Shown one piece after another: positions 57,184-64,000 of a DNA stretch of 64,000 bases; positions within the stretch are counted from its first letter, which is position 1; every line of letters begins with the position of its first letter. This stretch comes from Synechococcus sp. PCC 7335 (GTDB lineage: Bacteria > Cyanobacteriota > Cyanobacteriia > Phormidesmidales > Phormidesmidaceae): assembly GCF_000155595.1 (NCBI RefSeq), contig NZ_DS989904.1, positions 835,063 through 899,062 of the forward strand, written 5' to 3'. Both the position numbers and the translations under genes were made by a program. The notes beneath the pieces are model-generated. The model was not told the DNA's origin, did not search any database, and saw only the letters and a list, made by a program, of their open reading frames with translations.

Positions 57184-57900
57184 CTATTGATCGCTAATTT
57201 GGTTGTTGATCTTGTTGTCTACAAACGTACGAATTTGTTGAATCAAGGCAAGATCTTCGTAGCCAAGTCTTGCGATCGCTTTTATAACGTAGTTTTGGGT
57301 GCGCTGATGTAGTCCTACTTGCGCCATGGTTGTTCGCAAAGCACTTTTGAGATGGGCATATTGTTCTGTCGATACAGAATCTCGGTTTAATCTTTGATCG
57401 GCTATCTGCACCTGAGTCTGCGATTGTGAAAGCATAAAGCTATAAATCATCACTGCCTGTGCAAGATTCAATGACGGCTGCGGAGTGATCTGAGGAATTG
57501 TCGTCACTAAATCGCACGTCTGAATATCTTGGTTACTCAGTCCTGAGCGTTCACTACCAAAAACAATGGCAACAGTCGAGACGAGGTGACCTTTAGCTTC
57601 AAGCAGATCAGGCAGATCTCGAACCGATACGTAGTGATACTTTTGCATACGGTGGCGAGCGGTAGATGCACAGGCTAAGTCAATGCCGTCTAGCGCGCCA
57701 GCAAGATCTTCGTACTGGGGAGCGTTTTCTAGGATGTGTTCTGAACCATGAGCCATCGCACGAGCAATCCCACTAAGGTGATCGGCTTTGGGACGAACCA
57801 GGCGCAGATCTGTATAGCCCATAGTATTGATTGCTCGCGCCGCTGCGCCAATATTACCTGCCTCGCCGGGTTCTACTAAAACAAACGAAAACTGAATCAC
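57184..57900 (-). CDS. SpoU/TrmJ-type RNA methyltransferase
   Basis: 238 residues. The SPOUT trefoil-knot fold is indicated by FVLVEPGEAGNIGAAARAIN, TVAIVFGSERSGLSNQDI and PSLNLAQAVMIYSFML. Similar proteins 2'-O-methylate tRNA position 32 (TrmJ) or act as LasT-like enzymes. The exact RNA target cannot be decided from sequence. Confidence 0.92.
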   Translation of the reverse strand: MIQFSFVLVEPGEAGNIGAAARAINTMGYTDLRLVRPKADHLSGIARAMAHGSEHILENAPQYEDLAGALDGIDLACASTARHRMQKYHYVSVRDLPDLLEAKGHLVSTVAIVFGSERSGLSNQDIQTCDLVTTIPQITPQPSLNLAQAVMIYSFMLSQSQTQVQIADQRLNRDSVSTEQYAHLKSALRTTMAQVGLHQRTQNYVIKAIARLGYEDLALIQQIRTFVDNKINNQISDQ

Positions 57901-58151
57901 ACTTCTGAAGGCGTACTGATTGAAGATGTACTGATTGAAGGCATTCTCACGGTGGCCTAACTTCGCTACTCTAATGGAATTGCGCCTGGAATCGCACCAA
58001 AGCTGCCTATGCTATCTCTTGCTGCTAGCCACAACATCTAAAGGTATCTCACAGCCTACTAAGATCATTTCGTAATGACCGCCAAGATAAGGGAGCTATT
58101 AGCGCAGTTTGCGAATTGATAGCTTGCCCAGTCTAAGCGGCCAATAGGCCG

Positions 58152-58295
58152 TTAAACCTTGCCTTTGCTTCTCTCGACGTGCTCCATCATCTTCATCTTT
58201 TTAGCTTCGTCGCCTTTGGTAGGCTCAGAAATGCTGTCTAGCTTGATAGTTGCGCTTTGAGCGAGATGCTGTCGAATCTTGTCTTTGCTGGCCAT
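58152..58295 (-). CDS. Small basic protein (47 residues)
   Basis: From the ATG at 58295: MASKDKIRQHLAQSATIKLD, then a Lys/Met-rich end (KKMKMMEHVERSKGKV). It is hydrophilic and has no Cys. The frame stays open upstream to 58475, inside the divergent flavoprotein gene, but this start fits better. I cannot name a family. Confidence 0.45.
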   Translation of the reverse strand: MASKDKIRQHLAQSATIKLDSISEPTKGDEAKKMKMMEHVERSKGKV

Positions 58296-58362
58296 AGAAA
58301 AAAGTCTGGTTGATTTGCTCAGTAAAATATTAAAGGATTGTAAACACAGACGGATCTCACTA

Positions 58363-59664
58363 ATGACGGATGGGTCAAAAAGGCAGATGGCGCAGCGGGG
58401 ATTGAAGATAGCAGTTGTTGGCGGCGGGGCGGCAGGGTTTTTTGGCGCGATCGCTGCTGCCGACCAAAATCCCAACCATCAGGTCACCCTTTATGAAGCA
58501 GGTCCTCAGCCGCTTGCCAAAGTCAGAATCTCTGGTGGTGGTCGCTGCAATGTCACCCATCACTGCTTTGATCCAGCTCAGCTAGTGCTGAGCTATCCCC
58601 GCGGTGGTAAGGCGCTAAGGGGTGCATTCAGCCGATTTCAACCTAAAGACACGATCGAATGGTTCAATCGGCGCGGCGTGAAGCTCAAGGCAGAAGCCGA
58701 CGGCCGGATGTTTCCAGTCACAGATGATTCAGCTACAATTGTTGACTGCCTAAACCGAGCAGCGCAGCAGGCAGGCATACGGATCAAAACGCGATCACCC
58801 ATTACCCACGTCGAAAAGTCCGGCAGTCGGTTTCAGCTCCGGCTCAAGTCTGGATCTGTAAAAACTGAAGTGGCGTGTGATCGTCTGCTATTGACCACTG
58901 GCAGCAGTCCGGCAGGACATCGTATTGCTAGGTCACTAGGTCACGTCATAGAATCTCCGGTTCCCTCACTCTTTACCTTCAACATCGCCGACAAACGCTT
59001 GCATCAGCTCAGCGGCGTCGCGGTCGATCCGGTTGCCCTACGGTTGAAAGTAGATAGACAGCTTGAGAAAGCATCTAAGAAAAAGTCACCCAGCCTAACG
59101 CAGACAGGACCGTTGCTGCTGACCCACTGGGGCGTCAGCGGTCCAGCGGTGCTAAAGCTTTCAGCTTGGGGAGCAAGAGAATTACAACAGACAAAGTACA
59201 GAGCCCAGCTAACCATAAACTGGCTGCCAGCGCTAACGCAAGAACAGGTGAGAGCTAAGTTGCAGGAAGTAAAGGCAAACTGTAGTCGGCGGGCGATCGC
59301 TACACATAGTCCCTATGCAGCCTTTTCCAAACGCCTCTGGCAATATCTGTTGCAGCGTGTAAACATTGACAGTACCCTTACCTGGGCTAATCTCTCAAAA
59401 AAGCAGCTGAATCAGCTAGTTCAATCGCTTACTCAGAGCAGCTATGACGTCGTTGGTAAAGGTGCATTTAAAGACGAATTTGTCACCTGTGGCGGTGTCC
59501 GGCTAAAGGAAGTGAACTTCAAAACCATGGAGAGTCGCCAGTGCCCAGGATTGTATCTCTCAGGAGAGATTTTGAACATTGACGGTATCACGGGTGGATT
59601 TAACTTCCAAAGCGCCTGGACAACTGGCTGGCTAGCAGGACAGGCGATCGCGACCACAAGCTAA
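58363..59664 (+). CDS. HI0933-family FAD-dependent oxidoreductase
   Basis: 433 residues from the ATG at 58363 (another ATG at 58387). The FAD-binding motif is KIAVVGGGAAGFFGAIAAAD; ISGGGRCNVTH and the C-terminal LSGEILNIDGITGGFNFQSA are typical of the HI0933/BaiN group of flavoproteins. Substrate unknown. Divergent from the small protein gene. Confidence 0.9.
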   Translation: MTDGSKRQMAQRGLKIAVVGGGAAGFFGAIAAADQNPNHQVTLYEAGPQPLAKVRISGGGRCNVTHHCFDPAQLVLSYPRGGKALRGAFSRFQPKDTIEWFNRRGVKLKAEADGRMFPVTDDSATIVDCLNRAAQQAGIRIKTRSPITHVEKSGSRFQLRLKSGSVKTEVACDRLLLTTGSSPAGHRIARSLGHVIESPVPSLFTFNIADKRLHQLSGVAVDPVALRLKVDRQLEKASKKKSPSLTQTGPLLLTHWGVSGPAVLKLSAWGARELQQTKYRAQLTINWLPALTQEQVRAKLQEVKANCSRRAIATHSPYAAFSKRLWQYLLQRVNIDSTLTWANLSKKQLNQLVQSLTQSSYDVVGKGAFKDEFVTCGGVRLKEVNFKTMESRQCPGLYLSGEILNIDGITGGFNFQSAWTTGWLAGQAIATTS

Positions 59665-59709
59665 GGTAGAAGAGCTTACCTCATCGCCACCGTATCTACT
59701 CGAAGAACG

Positions 59710-60252
59710 ATGCTGAGTAAAAAAACCACACTAGACCAACTACGAGGACAAGGAAAAACCACAGCAGCAGCACTTGCCCTATTCGATCAGCTAGCGCCCG
59801 TAGATATAGAGTTCATGCTAGGTCAGTGGAAGGGATCTGGCTTTCAGACTGGTCACCCGATGGACGGCCTACTAGAAGCTGCGAATTGGTATGGCAAAGC
59901 GTTTATCGGTTCGGAGTGCGTTCATCCGCTACTCTTTTTGGACGGTAGTGGCCAGACATTTAAGGTCGCGCCGAATCCTCAGATGATGAAGCTAGCGCTG
60001 CGTTTACCCCTTCCCAAGAATGACGTCCTAGGGCCGATGTATGCGCTACTGACCTCTATGCTCAAGACAGAAGAGAGTCAGGCTAGGTTGAGGATGATGG
60101 AGTATAGAGGGAAAGTGAGCGCCACTATGATCTACGACTATCTACCAATACACGACGTGTTTAGAAAGGTTGATGACAATACTTTACTGGGACTCATGGA
60201 CTACAAAGGATTATCAGATCCTTTTTTCTTTGTTTTAGAACGAGAAATTTAG
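59710..60252 (+). CDS. GXWXG/DUF4334 protein
   Basis: 180 residues. The N-terminal GXWXG motif is present (EFMLGQWKGSGFQTGHP), followed by the DUF4334 region (ARLRMMEYRGKVSATMIYDY, then PIHDVFRKVDDNTLLGLMDY). The family is uncharacterised and its fold is thought to be lipocalin-like. It starts 45 bp after the flavoprotein gene in the same direction and may be cotranscribed with it. Confidence 0.85.
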   Translation: MLSKKTTLDQLRGQGKTTAAALALFDQLAPVDIEFMLGQWKGSGFQTGHPMDGLLEAANWYGKAFIGSECVHPLLFLDGSGQTFKVAPNPQMMKLALRLPLPKNDVLGPMYALLTSMLKTEESQARLRMMEYRGKVSATMIYDYLPIHDVFRKVDDNTLLGLMDYKGLSDPFFFVLEREI

Positions 60253-60454
60253 AACAAGCGTATGCTGCGACCATCACTAGTCAAACTATTGCTAATCAAA
60301 CGCTAGTCAAATAGTCTAAAAGGATTGTTCTGGCGATCGCGACCTGCCAGTTCTCAAATCCGAACCTCTGTATCGCCTCTAAATCTAAGAGCTTCTAGCT
60401 ACCATAGAAACAAATTGATAGATGATATTCTATCTGGCTATCGAGGAGAGAACG

Positions 60455-60904
60455 ATGACTCAACTATATCGCTATCGCCATGTCAACATCGTTAGAAGAG
60501 GAAACAGTAAGCCTTGGGTAAAGGGTATAGAGGAAGTCTTTGTCAATGGACGCCGCCAGGTCCGTTACTTTGGTAACGAGGAGTGGAAGCAGGCCAAAGC
60601 GCGTGAAAGATTGATAGGAGACTTTTCGAGAGACTTTCGCTTCTTGCCTTTTGATCGGCCTTTCAACGAACCTTTTGATAGGTTGTTTTTGCGCAGCTTC
60701 CCATTCGATGAGGATGCACAGAGAGATCCTATGCATAGAGCCTGTAAAGAGGTTGTTCTTGGCGAACCACAACTCAAGTCGGCACGGCCCAACCCACTAC
60801 AGGACTTGCAGCAGGGCATCAGTCACCGGCTTAGCGAGGTGCAAAGGGTAATAGTCAAACTACCTCAAGCTTTAAAGGCTGCCTGGAAAGAGCTAACGCA
60901 GTAG
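60455..60904 (+). CDS. Hypothetical protein
   Basis: 149 residues from the ATG at 60455, preceded by GAGGAGAG. Rich in Arg and Phe (FRFLPFDRPFNEPFDRLF), with an Arg/Tyr-rich start (LYRYRHVNIVRRGN). No family recognised, no signal or membrane segment. A terminator lies about 95 bp downstream. Confidence 0.5.
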   Translation: MTQLYRYRHVNIVRRGNSKPWVKGIEEVFVNGRRQVRYFGNEEWKQAKARERLIGDFSRDFRFLPFDRPFNEPFDRLFLRSFPFDEDAQRDPMHRACKEVVLGEPQLKSARPNPLQDLQQGISHRLSEVQRVIVKLPQALKAAWKELTQ

Positions 60905-60997
60905 GTATTTGGTAATAGGTATTTGGGAAGGCCGGTAAGTTCTTCCTCGTCGAATACCGTAGCTACTAATCAGATATCATTGAATGCAAGTGTCTCT

Positions 60998-61039
60998 AGC
61001 CTAGGTAACATAAGCTACCTAGGCTGGGGAGGTTTTTCT
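60998..61039 (+). terminator. Rho-independent terminator
   Basis: A perfect 10-bp inverted repeat (AGCCTAGGTA and TACCTAGGCT; 60998-61007, 61016-61025) followed by GGGGAGG and TTTTTCTC. It ends the preceding gene and lies just upstream of the channel gene. Confidence 0.65.
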
Positions 61040-61096
61040 CTACCATACTTGAAGTTGCCTGTTGTCTTAGGCTGTATCTCTTTTAGCTCCACTTTT

Positions 61097-62233
61097 ATGA
61101 AACGGTTTGCTTCTCTTATCAGTGGTTTTCTTTTGATAGTTTGCACAGTACCCGTAAGCGCTGCTGAGCCTAACTCCACACGACTAGCACAGGCCGACGT
61201 GACTAATTTTGAGACACCGATAGACACACCAACAACTCAAAGGGTGCTTAAGGTAGGGACAAAAGAGATTGTTCCCTTTGTCTTCTTAAATCAGGAAGTG
61301 CCCTATGGGTTTAGCGTGGAGCTGTGGAATAGAATAGCCGACGACCTGGGGGTTCAGACTGAGTGGGTGCGGTATGACTCTGTAGTCGACATGCTAGAAG
61401 GGCTCTCGGACGGACAAATAGATACAGCGATCGCCGGCATCTCGATTACGGCAAAACGAGAATCGCAGCAGGTCGATTTCACCTATCCCTTCTATCGGTC
61501 GGGGTTGCAGCTGATGGTCCGTGCGCGGCCAGCCAATCCAATCGTATTGATGGTACACGGCTTAATGAGCTGGCAGTTTTGGCAGCCGATGCTGCTGGTA
61601 CTGGCAACTAGCGCTGCGGTCGGCTTACTGGTGTGGATGGTAGAGCACAAGCACAACGAGAAGTTCTCAGGTAGTCCGATTGAAGGCATCGGTCAAGGAA
61701 TTTGGTTTTCGATCGTGACGCTAGGGACCTTTGGCTATGGTGACGTCACCCCTGATAAGCTGCCAGGACGAATCATCGCAGTGATCTGGATGGGGGCGAG
61801 CTTTTTTATTGTGGCTGAATTTATTGCCTCTTTGACCGTAGGACACCTATCTAATAGTCAACTCTCTTTCCAAGATCTTCGAGGTAAGAAGGTAGGCGTG
61901 GTCGATGGAACAACTGGAGAGGAATACACGCGATCGCAACCAGTCGAAGTCACTGAATTTAAGCTATTTGATAGTGCGCTTGCCGCCTTAGAGTCCGGTA
62001 CCATAGAAGCCATTGTCCATGACTATCCCACACTTAAATATATTGCCGGCCGCAATCCGGATACTTTTGATCTAGCGGGTGAGCCGCTGACGCAAGAGGA
62101 CTACGGTGTAGCGTTTAGAGAAGGGTCCGAGATGGCGGAGATAGTCAGCCAGGAGATACTCGAATTACAAGAACAGGGATATCTGCGATCGCTGCGAGAG
62201 AAATGGTTTGGCTCGAATCGCGACGAACTTTGA
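61097..62233 (+). CDS. GluR0-like ligand-gated potassium channel
   Basis: 378 residues from the ATG at 61097, with a signal peptide (FASLISGFLLIVCTVPVSA). A solute-binding domain of the family 3 amino-acid type (VGTKEIVPFVFLNQEVPYGF ... VVDMLEGLSDGQIDTAIAGI) is split by a pore module: membrane helix, pore with TLGTFGYGDVTP, and a second helix. The rest of the binding domain resumes at LRGKKVGVVDGTTGEEY. This is the architecture of Synechocystis GluR0, a glutamate-gated potassium channel. Ligand not proven here. Confidence 0.85.
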   Translation: MKRFASLISGFLLIVCTVPVSAAEPNSTRLAQADVTNFETPIDTPTTQRVLKVGTKEIVPFVFLNQEVPYGFSVELWNRIADDLGVQTEWVRYDSVVDMLEGLSDGQIDTAIAGISITAKRESQQVDFTYPFYRSGLQLMVRARPANPIVLMVHGLMSWQFWQPMLLVLATSAAVGLLVWMVEHKHNEKFSGSPIEGIGQGIWFSIVTLGTFGYGDVTPDKLPGRIIAVIWMGASFFIVAEFIASLTVGHLSNSQLSFQDLRGKKVGVVDGTTGEEYTRSQPVEVTEFKLFDSALAALESGTIEAIVHDYPTLKYIAGRNPDTFDLAGEPLTQEDYGVAFREGSEMAEIVSQEILELQEQGYLRSLREKWFGSNRDEL

Positions 62234-63000
62234 TTTTGATGATGAGATTGGATTCTGGTGTACGCACTAGATAGGTACCCATAGCGTTCGCTGCTTGCGA
62301 AGAATAAGCAAAAATGAGAGGCGTGCTGAAACGGGACAAATTTCAAACTCTGCTGGATTTCACGGCCGAGCAGGGTAGTTGTTATTACCTGCAAAAGCTT
62401 GAATCATTTTGAGCGTATGCTTGCGACCAGGTAACTACTCTCAGCAATATGGCTATTGTCTTTCCGAACGATCAACTTAAACTATAACTGACTTCAAGGA
62501 AAGCTGATGTACCTGTATTCACAAGTGTCGTGGCAGGGCGTGGTAGAACTACGAGATGTTTTAGCGCATACGAATAATTCTACCTTTTCCGAAAATATTC
62601 TTTCATCCTTCTGATCAACCCAGGAAATTCAACAATAATACGGCGACACTCTAACCTTACGGTTTTCGTTTCATTGCATAGCTGCATTCTAATACAGCTC
62701 GTATTTCATGAACTGATTTGATCGCTAAAACCTTTATATATCAGTAGTTTCAGCTTCTAAAATTTACGACTGCATTAAAGTTGCACTAATTCCCCAATGA
62801 GATAGAGGTGCTTCATTCCCTCAGCAGGTCTTGTTTTATTAGACTTTTTGTCCAGGAGAAAAGGTTGTCCGTGTTGGGCAACAGGGTGACAATGCGCGCC
62901 GTGAAAGGGCACAAGCGCTTGCCAACCTATGGACAGCCCTGGTCTGTTCATGGTCATTGCACCTTACATGGCAATTAGGTGGGTTGATTTGCCTCAGCGG
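62234..63000. other. Intergenic region without recognisable genes
   Basis: About 770 bp between the channel gene and the toxin gene. A 60-residue minus-strand frame (62775-62957) is open, but its codon content and match to any family are not convincing. No RNA or repeat stands out. Confidence 0.3.
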
Positions 63001-63411
63001 CTAAGGCAGGAGGGTAAAGGCAGCGCAATGTGGTGGCTGATAGAGGCTGAAATCGCGACGGTCTAGCGTGAGGATAGTGTCTAGGTTGTAGCGTTCAGCA
63101 ATGGCCATTACGGAAGCGTCTACAAAATCGATCCGGCTATCGCTATATTGCTTCAGAATTGCGGCGGAGCGGGCAAAGTCCTGCTCTGTCAAACAGATAG
63201 GGTGAAACCGGCTGGCGGGTAACGCATCCAAAAATTGCACTAGCTGAGCGGTACCTGCATCACGATGTAAGAGATATGCGACTTCTGCCAAAACGGTTTG
63301 TGGCAACAGAATTTGCTTTTGTTGGGCATACACCCTCTTTACCTCGGCATGGTACTGGTCTCGTTGGTTGCCTAGTGCAACGGCAAATCCGGTATCAGCT
63401 ACGGTCGTCAT
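63001..63411 (-). CDS. PIN-domain toxin (VapC-like)
   Basis: 136 residues from the ATG at 63411, which overlaps the antitoxin stop as ATGA (an in-frame ATG at 63426 is less likely). Metal-binding acidic residues appear in TVADTGFAVAL, LAEVAYLL, SRIDFVDASVMAIAERY and LTLDRRDF. Predicted ribonuclease toxin of a type II pair; the second such pair in the window. Confidence 0.85.
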   Translation of the reverse strand: MTTVADTGFAVALGNQRDQYHAEVKRVYAQQKQILLPQTVLAEVAYLLHRDAGTAQLVQFLDALPASRFHPICLTEQDFARSAAILKQYSDSRIDFVDASVMAIAERYNLDTILTLDRRDFSLYQPPHCAAFTLLP

Positions 63412-63674
63412 TCTTTCGTCGTCCATCCTGACTGGGGCCGGATTTCTTCTGCGAGGATATTTTCGGCGTTGCTAGCGAGATTAGGAGAACCCTCATAAAA
63501 ACCGACGATAGGATCATCGTCTATGGCTAGAGGCTCCTTGTCGTGAATCTGGAAATACTGCTGTACAGCTTCGTCTAGTAGGGTTTCTAGTGGCTTCTGT
63601 TGCTGACTAGCTAGCTCTATGAGTTTAGTCAGTACTGTGGGATCGGGTTTCCAGTTGAGGGTGATGTCTAGCAT
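63408..63674 (-). CDS. Antitoxin of the second VapBC-type pair
   Basis: 88 residues directly upstream of the PIN toxin and overlapping it by 4 bp. The start (LDITLNWKPDPTVLTKLIEL) and helix-forming Leu pattern (KPLETLLDEAVQQYF) suggest a ribbon-helix-helix-like DNA-binding region, followed by an acidic toxin-binding tail. Named by position and size. Confidence 0.75.
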   Translation of the reverse strand: MLDITLNWKPDPTVLTKLIELASQQQKPLETLLDEAVQQYFQIHDKEPLAIDDDPIVGFYEGSPNLASNAENILAEEIRPQSGWTTKE

Positions 63675-63799
63675 TGGCTTTAAACCGCTACGCGTACTCT
63701 CATACTATTGCTATTTTGCTTTTTCATGCGGAGCTGACAGTCGATCAGCTCCATATCGTAATTTAGAGGCTGAACTCTATAGCTGCACCTAATAATCTA

Positions 63800-64000
63800 C
63801 TAGCCTTCTACTCTCACCCGCTTGGTCAAAATGGCCATGACTCCGTTAGCTCTGCCGGTGGAGATGGGTTGGCTCCAGTCATTGAGTTCGGCGTAGCCGC
63901 GTTTGTGTAGGGTGTGGATGGTGGTTTGGACGGCAGTGAGGCTGCCGAATAAAAGATGGCGGACGGTTTCGGTGTCGTTGCTGGGGGATGGTAAAGGGCT
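63800..64000 (-). CDS. C-terminus of a conserved cyanobacterial protein (partial)
   Basis: The last 66 codons of a gene running off the right edge: TVRHLLFGSLTAVQTTIHTL, then GYAELNDWSQPIS and GVMAILTKRVRVEG. The pattern is one I recall from short cyanobacterial proteins of unknown function. Start and length cannot be seen. Confidence 0.6.
   Translation of the reverse strand, partial: SPLPSPSNDTETVRHLLFGSLTAVQTTIHTLHKRGYAELNDWSQPISTGRANGVMAILTKRVRVEG

Noticed and set aside
62775..62957. 60-residue minus-strand open frame with several His residues
   Set aside because: No family, no convincing ribosome site, and chance length; mentioned only in the gap entry.

Overview
The window is chromosomal DNA of a cyanobacterium. 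HIP1 octamers (GCGATCGC) occur about once per kb outside the first 7.3 kb. Lineage-typical genes are present: rpaB next to plsX-fabH-fabD with radA divergent, a tocopherol-cyclase-like protein, a D27-like carotenoid isomerase homologue, an AMIN-domain TonB receptor and a GluR0-type channel. The genus cannot be fixed from sequence alone; a Leptolyngbya-like lineage is only a guess.

Positions 1-7268 are a decayed mobile island ending at the 3' end of a tRNA-Arg(UCU) gene. Beside the tRNA lie an integrase N-terminal stump fused to the C-terminal helicase half of a MobF/TraI-type relaxase (with a premature stop), then a type III-like restriction subunit broken by a one-base frameshift, a VapBC-type toxin-antitoxin pair, and a methyltransferase gene reduced to its two ends. 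An intact HNH nuclease gene sits where the methyltransferase catalytic core should be. HIP1 is almost absent from this stretch.

Positions 7.5-19.5 kb hold ordinary cyanobacterial genes: conserved unknowns, a creatininase-family hydrolase, a large exported protein interrupted by one in-frame TAA and preceded by two CRP-like sites, a DCC-type thiol oxidoreductase, a Uma2 nuclease, the D27-like protein, and a three-gene membrane/periplasmic module (His-rich lipoprotein, SafE plus ferric-reductase-like fusion, exported anchored protein).

Positions 19.5-40.6 kb form a catecholate siderophore locus, all on the minus strand. In transcription order it holds an RND efflux pair (adaptor, pump), an AraC/PchR-like regulator, a TonB-dependent receptor, an AmpG/FptX-type permease, a DUF2470 protein, EntA-, EntC-, EntE- and EntB-like enzymes making and loading 2,3-dihydroxybenzoate, a single-module NRPS (C-A-T-TE) and a methyltransferase. 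The NRPS adenylation pocket does not look serine-specific, so the product is probably not enterobactin. Fur-like sites and a 22-bp-period direct repeat precede the regulator and receptor genes.

Positions 41-55 kb hold housekeeping genes: dnaE without an intein, radA, rpaB, plsX-fabH-fabD, an orphan ABC solute-binding lipoprotein, a YgjP-like metallopeptidase with an apparent frameshift, and the tocopherol-cyclase-like gene. At 55.3 kb a tRNA-Arg(CCU) gene is interrupted by a compact 212-nt group I intron. The remainder has a SpoU-type RNA methyltransferase, an HI0933-type flavoprotein, a DUF4334-type protein, a GluR0-like channel, a second VapBC-type pair and the C-terminus of a conserved protein running off the right edge.
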